Source: RHKX01 sp046330415
GTDB taxonomy: Bacteria; Actinomycetota; Thermoleophilia; Solirubrobacterales; 70-9
Assembly: GCA_046330415.1 (NCBI GenBank)
Contig: JAXLSW010000012.1
Coordinates: 1-64,000, forward strand
DNA: 64,000 nucleotides
Reading direction: 5' to 3'
Within the stretch, counting starts at the first letter, position 1, and each line of letters starts with the position of its first letter. Both the position numbers and the translations under genes were made by a program. Below are positions 1 to 7,483 of the stretch, piece after piece. The notes under the pieces were generated by a model. It searched no databases, had not been told where the DNA came from, and was given only the letters and a program-made list of their open reading frames with translations.

Positions 1-264
1 CTCGCGGATGTGGAACGCGAGGTCGGGGTCCGCGTGGTCGACCCAGTAGGGGTAGTCGATCCCGAATGGCACCTCCGCCAGGCGCCAGCGAAACGGTGGC
101 AGCAGGTGCAGGCGACCCTCGATCAGCTCGGTGAGCATCTCGAGGGTGAGCTCGCCCCCCGGCGCCGTCGAGGGGTCGTAGATCGCCAGGGAGCTGACGT
201 GCGCGTGATTGCGCCCGTCCTCGAGGGCGATGAACTGGGAATCGACGCTGGTGAGCTGTCTCAT
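1..264 (-). CDS. Wax ester synthase/diacylglycerol acyltransferase (WS/DGAT), N-terminal part
   Basis: Cut by the left edge of the window, so only the first 88 codons are present and no stop is seen. The translation opens MRQLTSVDSQFIALED, continues with a HAHVSSLAIYDPSTAPGG segment and ends at an AFHIRE motif. This is the characteristic N-terminus of bacterial WS/DGAT enzymes, which esterify acyl-CoA to fatty alcohols or diacylglycerol to make storage wax esters or triacylglycerol. The catalytic HHxxxDG motif lies outside the window. The ATG at 264 has a purine-rich GGAGGA-type ribosome binding site upstream. It lies 16 bp downstream of the acyl-CoA ligase gene on the same strand, a sensible two-gene unit in which the ligase makes the acyl-CoA substrate. 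Confidence 0.8.
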   Translation of the reverse strand, partial: MRQLTSVDSQFIALEDGRNHAHVSSLAIYDPSTAPGGELTLEMLTELIEGRLHLLPPFRWRLAEVPFGIDYPYWVDHADPDLAFHIRE

Positions 265-280
265 GGTCCTCTTCCTCCTC

Positions 281-1927
281 CTAGTCGTTGGTCGCCACGA
301 GCTCGGCGTGGACGACGGGGAGCCGCCCCTCCGCAAAGTCCGCCCGCAGCACCTTCTTGTCGAGCTTGCCGACGCTCGTCTTCGGGATCTCCTCGACGAA
401 CGCGAACGAGTCGGGGAGCTGCCAGCGGGCGAACGAGTCACCCAGGTGCTCCCGGATCTCGGCCGGGGACGCCTCTCGGCCCTCCTTCAGCACCACGCAG
501 GCGAGCGGACGCTCGCTCCAGCGATCGTCGGGGATCGCGATCACGGCCGCCTCGCGGACGCTCGGATGCTCGGCGATGCTCGTCTCGAGCTCGACCGAGG
601 AGATCCACTCGCCGCCCGACTTGATCAGGTCCTTGGCGCGATCGGTCAGACGGACGAAGCCGCGCGGGTCGACGGCGCCGATGTCACCGGTCCGCAGCCA
701 CTCGCCGTCGAACTTCTCCTCGTCGGCGCCCTCGTCGGGCCGGTAGTAGGCGGAGGCGACCCAGGGCCCGCGCACCTGCACCTCGCCGACGGCCTCGCCG
801 TCGTGGGGCGCGAGGCCGTCGTCGCCGACGATCCGCGCCTCGACCCAGGGGCTCACCCGTCCGGCCGTCACCCGGTCGCTCCAGGATTCCTCGCCCTCGC
901 GGCCGGCCGGCGGGCGGGCGATCGACAGCAGCGGTGCGGTCTCGGTCATCCCCCACGCCTGCAGGATCTCGACGCCGTGGCGCTCGAACCCCTCCATCAG
1001 CGATCGCGGTACCGCGGCGCCACCGCAGATCCCGCCGCGCAGGCTCGAGAGGTCGCCGCCCTCACGCTCCACGTGGTCGAGCAGGGCCGAGAGCACGGTC
1101 GGAACCCCGGCGATCAGGGTGGCCCGCTCGATCTCGATCAGACGTGCAAGCGGCGGTCCCTGCAGGAACGGGCCGGGCATGATCAGGTCGGTGCCGGTCA
1201 GCGCCGCGCTGTAGGGAAGCCCCCAGGCGTTGACGTGGAACATCGGCACGATCGCGAGCAGCCGGTCGGCTGCCGAGAGGCCGATCGAGTCGGTCATGCA
1301 GGACGTCGTCGAGTGCAGCGCGATCGAGCGATGCGAGTAGAGGACGCCCTTCGGGTTGCCGGTCGTGCCGCTCGTGTAGCAGAGCGACGCTGCCTGACGC
1401 TCGTCGATCTCGGGGAAGTCATAGGAGCCGGGACCGGCGTCCTCGAGCAACTCCTCGTAGGCGACGGCATTCGGTAGCCCGTCGGGGATGCGCCCCTCCC
1501 CCATGACCACCCAGCGCTCGACGTTCGGCAGCTGGTCGAGCAGCGGCAGAATCGCGGGCACGAGTGAGTCGTCGATGAACACGACGCGGTCGCCCGCGTG
1601 GTGGATCACGTAGGCGATCTGCTCCGGGAAGAGCCGGACGTTCACCGTGTGCAGGACGGCGCCGACGCTCGGCACGGCGAAGTAGAGCTCGAAGTGGCGC
1701 TGGTTGTTCCAGGCGAAGGTCCCGACGCGGTCGCCAGGCTCGATGCCGAAGGTGTCGAGGGCGCGGGCGAGCCGTGAGACGCGCTCGGAGACGGTCGCGA
1801 AATCGACGTGGTCGGGCCCGTCCTCGCGCAGCGTGATGACCTCGCTGTCGCCGTAGCAGCTGTCCAGTCGCCGGGCGATCGCCGGGATCGTGAGCTGGAA
1901 GTCGTTCTGCATCAATCCTTCGAGCAT
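281..1927 (-). CDS. AMP-binding long-chain fatty acid-CoA ligase (FadD-like)
   Basis: A 548-residue member of the acyl-adenylate-forming superfamily that activates carboxylic acids, probably fatty acids, to acyl-CoA through an acyl-AMP. The ATP-binding signature CYTSGTTGNPKG is near residues 183-194. A WGMTET adenylate-binding motif follows, then the GEWLRTGDIG and KDLIKSGGEWIS hinge motifs and a C-terminal PKTSVGKLDKK with the catalytic lysine. All core motifs are intact and the length is normal. The ATG at 1927 was chosen because AAGGAG lies 9 nt upstream. The open frame continues to 2104, but that extension is Arg/Pro-rich and overlaps the neighbouring gene. The substrate chain length cannot be read from the sequence. 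It probably shares a transcript with the WS/DGAT gene downstream. Confidence 0.88.
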   Translation of the reverse strand: MLEGLMQNDFQLTIPAIARRLDSCYGDSEVITLREDGPDHVDFATVSERVSRLARALDTFGIEPGDRVGTFAWNNQRHFELYFAVPSVGAVLHTVNVRLFPEQIAYVIHHAGDRVVFIDDSLVPAILPLLDQLPNVERWVVMGEGRIPDGLPNAVAYEELLEDAGPGSYDFPEIDERQAASLCYTSGTTGNPKGVLYSHRSIALHSTTSCMTDSIGLSAADRLLAIVPMFHVNAWGLPYSAALTGTDLIMPGPFLQGPPLARLIEIERATLIAGVPTVLSALLDHVEREGGDLSSLRGGICGGAAVPRSLMEGFERHGVEILQAWGMTETAPLLSIARPPAGREGEESWSDRVTAGRVSPWVEARIVGDDGLAPHDGEAVGEVQVRGPWVASAYYRPDEGADEEKFDGEWLRTGDIGAVDPRGFVRLTDRAKDLIKSGGEWISSVELETSIAEHPSVREAAVIAIPDDRWSERPLACVVLKEGREASPAEIREHLGDSFARWQLPDSFAFVEEIPKTSVGKLDKKVLRADFAEGRLPVVHAELVATND

Positions 1928-2036
1928 CTGCTTCATCTCCTTCGCGGTGTTGGGAAGAGGTCGACGGCTCCCCGGGGCGCGGGCGGATCGGGAGAGGTGA
2001 CCCGCGCCCCGAGGGCGTCGATGTGTGTGTGGTCGC

Positions 2037-3479
2037 CTAGGGGACCCGGTTGACCGCGGGAGGGGTCCAGCCCGTCCCGTCGAGGATCCCGTCCTCCGCG
2101 TCACCCGGCTGGTAGAGCCGCCAGTTCAGGCGGAAGTTCTGGCCGGCCGGCGAAGGCAGCCAGTTCTGCGCCTGGTTGGGGTCGGTGGGCTGGGTGCTCT
2201 GGACGTACAGGTCGATCGAGCCGTCGTCGTTGACGTGCAGATCGGTCCTGTCGTTGATCACGTAGCGACCGATCGAGTTCGGCACGAGGAACCCGGCGGT
2301 GTCGTACATGGTCAGCGACCAGAACGCCTTCACCGGGGGCAGCTGACCCGCGGGGATGTGCAGGACGTACTTCCTGTCACCGTTCAGGGCCTGCAGGGTC
2401 TTGTCGACCTGCGCGACCGGGTAGATCGCCTCGTCCGGGAGCAGCGCCCCGAGCCCGACCTGCGTGACGATCGCGCGGAGCACGTAGTCGGTCCCGTAGG
2501 ATCCCGTCGGGCTCACGAGGTACCCGTTGTGGGCGCTGAATCCCGCCAGGTACTGCTTGGTCAGGTCGGCCTGCACCGACGCCCTTCCCGCGGCTACCGC
2601 GGCCGTCATCCCGGCGACCGTGTCAGCGCTCAGCGATGTGTTCGTCGAGGGCGTCAGGCCCGGGCCGACACCGATCGCGGCGAGCTTGTCGAGCTCGGCC
2701 TGGTCGGCGGCCGGCGGCGGGAACTTCGCAAGCTGCTTGCCGAGCTTGTCGAAGTAGGTCATGCCGGTGGGCAGCTGGGTGTCGTTGACCGTCGTGTCCG
2801 GGTTGTCGGGGACCTTCGGCTTCCAGCCCTTCTTGCCGTACTTGCTGAGCGGGGTCAGGGTCGTCTCGTTCTGGATCTTGTGGACCTTCTTGATGTCTCC
2901 GTCGACGCCATCGTCGGCGTAGATCCGCTCGATGATCCAGACGCGGTCGTAGTTCGACTGGACGCGCTTGACGCCCTTCGGGAGCTTCACGTTCTTCTGA
3001 TCGGGGCCGAGAATCGCGTAGTCGCCCGGCTTGGTCTTGTGGACCGTCCCGAAGTTCTTGAAGTCCTCGGTGTAGGGATCCATCAGCGGGATCACGAAGT
3101 AGCGATCCTTGACCTTGGGCACGTGCAGGATCAGCGGCTGCTGCTTCAGGTTCAGCCACGCGATCGAGTAGAGCGTGTCGAAGTTCGGGGCCACGACCGC
3201 CTTGTTGTCGGGCTGCACGAACTGCCGTACGGGGTTGAACTGATTGGGCGGACCGAAGCCGACGCCGTTCGAGACGTCGACGCTCGTCTGGTTGCGGTAG
3301 GTCTTGTCCATGGTCACGATCGGGAGGCCGTACTTGTAGGCCTCGAGCCCGAGCGCGTAGCCCTGGTCGTACTCCGCCTGCGTTGCTGATGCCGACTGCG
3401 CCGCGACGCCGGTCACGGCGAGCGCCAGCGCGGCGGCTGCGAGGCCCCGGCGGAGCCGGCGCCCGATGGATGCGTTCAT
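2037..3479 (-). CDS. Secreted DUF1254/DUF1214 domain protein
   Basis: A 480-residue exported protein. A classic signal peptide (RRLRRGLAAAALALAVTGVAAQSASA) occupies about residues 6-32. It is followed by a DUF1254-type region (GLEAYKYGLPIVTMDKTYR) and a C-terminal DUF1214-type region with FWSLTMYD, an IGRYVINDR motif and the LYVQSTQP strand. These domain pairs are common in soil bacteria and have no settled biochemical function. The ATG at 3479 is preferred over the longer frame to 3560 because it begins the signal peptide and has AGGAG upstream. The gene is divergent from the PucR-like regulator, which may control it; that link rests only on position. Confidence 0.82.
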   Translation of the reverse strand: MNASIGRRLRRGLAAAALALAVTGVAAQSASATQAEYDQGYALGLEAYKYGLPIVTMDKTYRNQTSVDVSNGVGFGPPNQFNPVRQFVQPDNKAVVAPNFDTLYSIAWLNLKQQPLILHVPKVKDRYFVIPLMDPYTEDFKNFGTVHKTKPGDYAILGPDQKNVKLPKGVKRVQSNYDRVWIIERIYADDGVDGDIKKVHKIQNETTLTPLSKYGKKGWKPKVPDNPDTTVNDTQLPTGMTYFDKLGKQLAKFPPPAADQAELDKLAAIGVGPGLTPSTNTSLSADTVAGMTAAVAAGRASVQADLTKQYLAGFSAHNGYLVSPTGSYGTDYVLRAIVTQVGLGALLPDEAIYPVAQVDKTLQALNGDRKYVLHIPAGQLPPVKAFWSLTMYDTAGFLVPNSIGRYVINDRTDLHVNDDGSIDLYVQSTQPTDPNQAQNWLPSPAGQNFRLNWRLYQPGDAEDGILDGTGWTPPAVNRVP

Positions 3480-3647
3480 CTGTCTGATCTCTCCTGTGGA
3501 TGGGTGGTGGCAGCCCGCTCTCCTGAGCCCGGATCTGCCGTCCTCCCCACCCTCGCCCACCGCATCCCCCGCGCTCCCGTCGGATCCGGACAGCCGTCAC
3601 ACATGTCCTTGTCGGATACCTACAACGGGGTTACAAACCGCGCTAGA

Positions 3648-4952
3648 ATGCGATTGGTGGCGGCTTCGGAGGACCCAGACGAGCATCGCGGGCATTTCTG
3701 GAGGGAGGTCGCACCCGCGCTGGCCGAGGAGTTCCGCGCCCATGCGCCGGAGCTCGCAGCGGCGATGGCCGAGCGCGCCCGCGAAGCGCTTCCCGATCTC
3801 ATCTCCGACCCGGGTGACGACTCGGCCAACCGCACGAGCAACGAGGCGACGATCCGCGAGATGGCGGACATGCTCGAGCGAGGGGCGGATCCCTACGAGG
3901 CGACCCTGCCCGAGGTGACCCGGGCGTGGGCCGGCGACATGGCCAAGCGCGGTCGATCCCTCCCCGGCCTGATGAGGATCTATCGGGTCAGCCACGCGAT
4001 CGCCTGGGACTGGGTGCTGCCGCGACTGCGCGAGTCGTCGGCCGACCAGGACCAACTCGCCGAGGCGGTCGAGCTGATGTCGGACTGGATGCTCTCCTAC
4101 GTCGACGCCCTCGTGGTCCTGGCGGAGGAGACCTACGGAGACGAGCGCGAGCGCTGGCTGCGCGGCAGCTCCGCAATCCGGCTGGAGACGATCAACGCGA
4201 TCCTCGCCGGCGAGCCGGTCGATTCGGCCGCGGCGTCGCGACGGCTCGGCTACGAGCTCGACCGCACCCACGTCGCGCTGGTGGCGTGGCGAGCTGACGG
4301 CGGCGAGGGCCTCGGCAGCTTCGAGGACCTGGAGGCCGCGATCAGAGGGGTCGCTTCCCCGCTTGGTCGCGGCGAGCCGCTGATCCTGCCGACGGGCGTG
4401 CTGATCGCGGCGGCCTGGGTCGGCGTCGAGCGGGAACTCGACATGTCCGCGCTCGCGGGCCCCGACATCCGGGCGGGAACCGGCATCCTGCTCGCCGCCG
4501 GCTATCCGGCCGAGGGCGTCGAGGGATTCCGCAGAAGCCACGAGGAGGCACTGGCCGCGCGCCGGGTGGCGATCCTCGGGGAGAGACCCGCCGGGACGCT
4601 CGTCCAGTACGCGGACGTCGCGCTGGCGGCCAACGCCACGCGCGGAGGGATGGCCGACTCGTGGCGTTTCGTGCGGCGCCAACTCGGCCCTCTCGCCGCC
4701 GCCGACGAGACCTCGTTGCGGCTGCTCTCGACGCTGCGCGTCTATCTCTCACAGGGCGGAAGCCACGGGCGGGCCGCCGCGCAGCTCGGCATCCACGAGA
4801 ACACCGTCCGCTACCGGGTACGGCAGTGCGAGGATCGGCTCGAGAAGGTGATCGGCCCCGACGACTTCGACCTGCAGGCGGCCCTCGTCCTCGTCGACGC
4901 GATCCCGGCGCTCGCCGCCGAGAGCCCACCGGCCGAGACGGAGGAGCGCTGA
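3648..4952 (+). CDS. PucR/CdaR-type helix-turn-helix transcriptional regulator
   Basis: About 434 residues. The N-terminal half resembles the helical domain found before PucR/CdaR regulators (HFWREVAPALAEEFRAHAPELAAAMAERAREALP), and the middle is a GGDEF-like degenerate domain. The C-terminus holds the family HTH: LRVYLSQGGSHGRAAAQLGIHENTVRYRVRQ, followed by LEKVIGPDDFDLQAALVLVD. The start is uncertain. The frame is open from 3504, with ATG at 3603 and 3648 and GTG at 3657. A possible -10 hexamer TAGAAT at 3644-3649 would suit a leaderless transcript starting near the GTG, so the coding start may lie at 3648 or 3657. It probably regulates the divergent DUF1254 gene; the effector is unknown. 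Confidence 0.8.
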   Translation: MRLVAASEDPDEHRGHFWREVAPALAEEFRAHAPELAAAMAERAREALPDLISDPGDDSANRTSNEATIREMADMLERGADPYEATLPEVTRAWAGDMAKRGRSLPGLMRIYRVSHAIAWDWVLPRLRESSADQDQLAEAVELMSDWMLSYVDALVVLAEETYGDERERWLRGSSAIRLETINAILAGEPVDSAAASRRLGYELDRTHVALVAWRADGGEGLGSFEDLEAAIRGVASPLGRGEPLILPTGVLIAAAWVGVERELDMSALAGPDIRAGTGILLAAGYPAEGVEGFRRSHEEALAARRVAILGERPAGTLVQYADVALAANATRGGMADSWRFVRRQLGPLAAADETSLRLLSTLRVYLSQGGSHGRAAAQLGIHENTVRYRVRQCEDRLEKVIGPDDFDLQAALVLVDAIPALAAESPPAETEER

Positions 4953-5043
4953 GCCGCCTGCAGGGGCGAATCGCGAGTCAGCTAGCCTGCCGCCCGGCCA
5001 GTTCCCCTCCCGACTCCATCTCCATCCGACCCTCCCCTTCTCC

Positions 5044-5607
5044 GTGCGCGAGCTGATCATCACCGAGTTCGTCTCCCTCGACGGGGTCATGGAAGCCCCG
5101 GGCGGGGAGGCCGGTTACGCCCACGCCGGCTGGGTCGCGGACTTCTTCGACGACGATCTCGGCGCCTACAAGCTCGAGGAGCAGCTGGCCGCGGAGGTGC
5201 TGCTGCTCGGCCGCAAGACCTACGAGAGCTTCTACGGCGCTTGGCCCGAGCGGGACGACGAGATGGCGGACAAGATCAACACGATGAGAAAGCTCGTGGC
5301 CTCGACAACGCTCGAGGGCAGCGATTGGGAGAACACGCGCGTCATCTCCTCCGACCTCGAGAGCGTGGTGCGGGCGACCAAGGAGGAGGAAGGCGAGGAG
5401 CCGATCCTCATCGCCGGCAGCCGCAGCGTCGCTCGCGCGCTGATCGCCGCCGGCCTGGTCGATCAGATCAACCTGCAGGTCTTCCCGCTGGTCCTCGGCT
5501 CCGGCGCCCGCTTCTACCCCGACTCCGAGGACAAGCTGCCGCTCACGCTGACGTCGTCGAGGGCCCTGGAGACCGGCGTGGTGCTGCAGCAGTACCGGAC
5601 GCTGTGA
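5044..5607 (+). CDS. Dihydrofolate reductase-like (RibD C-terminal domain) protein
   Basis: A 187-residue protein of the RibD_C/dihydrofolate reductase-like fold. It has an N-terminal ELIITEFVSLDGVMEAPGG strand, LLLGRKTYESFYGAWP, and GSRSVARALIAAGLVDQINLQVFPLVLGSG, which matches the NADPH-binding second half of the family. Members of this stand-alone group are usually annotated as DHFR-family reductases of unknown substrate. Neither a true folate role nor a riboflavin role can be assigned: the usual rib partners are absent nearby. The start is GTG at 5044, 91 bp after the regulator. The 3' end is 13 bp from the convergent SDR gene. Confidence 0.82.
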   Translation: MRELIITEFVSLDGVMEAPGGEAGYAHAGWVADFFDDDLGAYKLEEQLAAEVLLLGRKTYESFYGAWPERDDEMADKINTMRKLVASTTLEGSDWENTRVISSDLESVVRATKEEEGEEPILIAGSRSVARALIAAGLVDQINLQVFPLVLGSGARFYPDSEDKLPLTLTSSRALETGVVLQQYRTL

Positions 5608-5620
5608 GCGCCCACCCTTC

Positions 5621-6391
5621 CTACTGCCGCTGATTCGCCGGCCTGATCAGGACCTCGTTCACGGCCACGTGCCGTGGGCGCGTGACGATGTAGGAGATGG
5701 CGTCGGCGATGTCGGCGGCTTCGAGACGCTCGACATCGGCGAAGTGCTTGCGGATCGAGCTCAGAACCTCGGGACGGTTGTGGCTCGACAACTCGGTTGC
5801 GACCGCTCCGGGCTCGATCAGCGAGACCCTCACGTGTCGATCGCCCACCTCCTGCCGCAGCGCCTCCGAGAACGCGCCGACCGCATGCTTGGTGGCGTTG
5901 TAGACGCCGCTGCCGGCCCACGCCAGCCGCCCCGCCACGGAGGAGACGTTGACGAGATCCGCACATCCCCGTGGTTCGCCGGCCGCCGCCTCGAGGAGGT
6001 GGGGCAGCGCTGCGCGGGCCACGTACAGGAGCCCCTGGACGTTGACGCTCAGCATCCGTTCCCACTCCTCGACGGGCGCGTCGAGCACCGGGCCGAGCAG
6101 CATCACGCCGGCGTTGTTGACGAGGATGTCAAGCCTTCCGAGCTCGGCGACGGCGCCCGCGACCGCCTCTTCTGCCTCTTCGCGCCGGGCCACGTCCGCC
6201 TCGACCACGATGGCCTCTCCCCCTCCCTCCCTGATCTCGGAGGCGAGTGCCTCGAGCCTGTCGGTGCGACGCGCGAGCAGGGCTACGCGAGCACCGTCCC
6301 CGGCCAGGCGGCGAGCCGTCGCCTGACCGATCCCGCTCGACGCGCCCGTCACCAGCGCCACCGTGTCCTTCAGTGGGTCGTTCGCGTTCAT
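5621..6391 (-). CDS. SDR family NAD(P)-dependent oxidoreductase
   Basis: A 256-residue classical short-chain dehydrogenase/reductase. The Rossmann glycine motif TGASSGIG is at residues 15-22 and NNAG at 92-95. The catalytic Ser is near 150, with Tyr164 and Lys168 in YNATK. RRTDR after the second beta strand suggests a preference for NADP(H). The C-terminal FxxPxxVA-type tail is compatible with the clan of serine/3-ketoacyl-like SDRs. The substrate is unknown. The ATG at 6391 overlaps the stop of the upstream TMEM175-like gene by 4 nt, so the two are probably translationally coupled. Confidence 0.88.
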   Translation of the reverse strand: MNANDPLKDTVALVTGASSGIGQATARRLAGDGARVALLARRTDRLEALASEIREGGGEAIVVEADVARREEAEEAVAGAVAELGRLDILVNNAGVMLLGPVLDAPVEEWERMLSVNVQGLLYVARAALPHLLEAAAGEPRGCADLVNVSSVAGRLAWAGSGVYNATKHAVGAFSEALRQEVGDRHVRVSLIEPGAVATELSSHNRPEVLSSIRKHFADVERLEAADIADAISYIVTRPRHVAVNEVLIRPANQRQ

Positions 6392-7050
6392 CGGCCCTCC
6401 TCGCGTTGGGGATCCTGGGGTACTGGTCCATCCCCTCCCGGCCCCCGCTCGCCTCGGCGCACGGTGAGGTGCGGAACCAGGAGCAACGTCAACCAGAAGA
6501 GCTGCCCGACGGTGGGATCGACGACGTAGGCGATCGGGATCGAGAGCAGGAAGATCGCCACCACCCAGGCGTTCGAGCGCACGAGCACGGACTTCTCCCG
6601 CAACGCGCCCGCAGGGGCCAGCCCGGCGTTGAACGCGACGATCTCCGTCCAGCCGGACGCCGCCGCGGCGGCGGCGACGTTGAGCGCGTAGATCGTCACC
6701 GCGAGCGGCCCGTCGAAGCTACCCAGCACGTTCGTCGTGAACGGCATCAGCGAGATCAGGCTGAGCAGGAGGAGGTTGACCACGATCAACCCACGGTCGG
6801 TGCGGACGATCGCCGAGAAGAGCTTGTGATGCTCGTACCAGAACTTCCCCATGACGGCGAAGCCGATGAAGTAGGCGGTGAGGTCGTCGTCGAGCTCATG
6901 CAGCCCGTCGCTGAGGCTCTCCCCGCTCGGGATCTCGATGTTGAGGACGAGGAGGGTGATCGCGATCGCGAAGACGCCGTCGCTGAACGCGCCGACGCGG
7001 TCCAGCTCGCGCCGCTCCGCCTCCTCCGCGCCCTCGTAGTCCCGCGCCAT
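6388..7050 (-). CDS. TMEM175 (DUF1211)-type potassium channel-like membrane protein
   Basis: A 220-residue polytopic membrane protein. The N-terminal motif DRVGAFSDGVFAIAITLLVLNIEIP, at about residues 17-41, is the signature helix of the TMEM175/DUF1211 family, bacterial members of which form K+-permeable channels. About five more hydrophobic segments follow (TAYFIGFAVMGKFWYEHH, LLLLSLISLMPF, AVTIYALNVAAAAAAS, AWVVAIFLLSIPIAYVV, LFWLTLLLVPHL). The Arg-Gly-rich tail is presumably cytoplasmic. The start is ATG at 7050. The gene overlaps the SDR start by 4 nt. Conductance and selectivity cannot be told from sequence alone. Confidence 0.8.
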   Translation of the reverse strand: MARDYEGAEEAERRELDRVGAFSDGVFAIAITLLVLNIEIPSGESLSDGLHELDDDLTAYFIGFAVMGKFWYEHHKLFSAIVRTDRGLIVVNLLLLSLISLMPFTTNVLGSFDGPLAVTIYALNVAAAAAASGWTEIVAFNAGLAPAGALREKSVLVRSNAWVVAIFLLSIPIAYVVDPTVGQLFWLTLLLVPHLTVRRGERGPGGDGPVPQDPQREEGR

Positions 7051-7065
7051 CAGCCTGGCGGCGGC

Positions 7066-7368
7066 CTAGATGCTCTCCAGCACCTCGAAGGACCAGATCT
7101 CGCTGCTCGTCCCGACCGGCCCACGCTCGCGGTGCTGGGAGTGCCCCGCGGCGAAGTCCGGGCTGCGGACCCAGCTCTGGAAGTCCTCCTCCGAGCGCCA
7201 GGTGGTGATCACGAGGCAGACGTCGCGGTCGTCGTCGGGCCGCAGCAGCTGGAAGGATTCGAAGCCCTCGGCCTTCTCGACCTGGCCGAGGCGGCTGGCG
7301 AACCGCTCCGCGAACTCGTCGAATCGGTCTCTGGGAACGGTGATGGCGTTGATCTTCGCGACGGACAT
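7066..7368 (-). CDS. Antibiotic biosynthesis monooxygenase (ABM) domain protein
   Basis: A 100-residue single-domain dimeric alpha+beta barrel protein. The pattern FAERFASRLGQVEKAEGFESFQLLRP, then VCLVITTWRSEEDFQSWVRSPDFAAGH, is typical of ABM and IsdG/HmoB-like proteins, in which the conserved Trp and His line the pocket. Some relatives degrade haem and others oxidise polyketides, and the sequence does not decide between them. The ATG at 7368 faces the tungstate-transporter promoter region, and the gene precedes the TMEM175-like gene on the same strand by 15 bp. Confidence 0.8.
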   Translation of the reverse strand: MSVAKINAITVPRDRFDEFAERFASRLGQVEKAEGFESFQLLRPDDDRDVCLVITTWRSEEDFQSWVRSPDFAAGHSQHRERGPVGTSSEIWSFEVLESI

Positions 7369-7416
7369 GGCCTGATCCTATCCGCGCGCCCGTGCGCGTC
7401 GGGTTGTGAACGGCTG

Positions 7417-7433
7417 CATAGGTAGGACCTATG
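7417..7433. promoter_or_regulatory. Perfect 7-bp inverted repeat upstream of the tup operon (possible operator)
   Basis: The sequence reads CATAGGT, a 3-nt AGG centre, then ACCTATG, an exact palindrome. It lies 67 bp before the chosen tupA start and 49 bp before the divergent ABM gene. A TAAGAT hexamer at 7441-7446 could be the -10 element, placing the palindrome over the -35 region as in a repressor site. Which regulator binds it is unknown. Confidence 0.45.
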
Positions 7434-7483
7434 TACCAGCTAAGATCGGGAAAGCACCCTCGTCCGAACGGAGACCCCCGAAA

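Noticed and set aside
7406..7483. Riboswitch (molybdenum or tungsten cofactor type) in the tupA leader
   Set aside because: The leader is too short and shows only the 17-bp palindrome, not the conserved multi-stem core.
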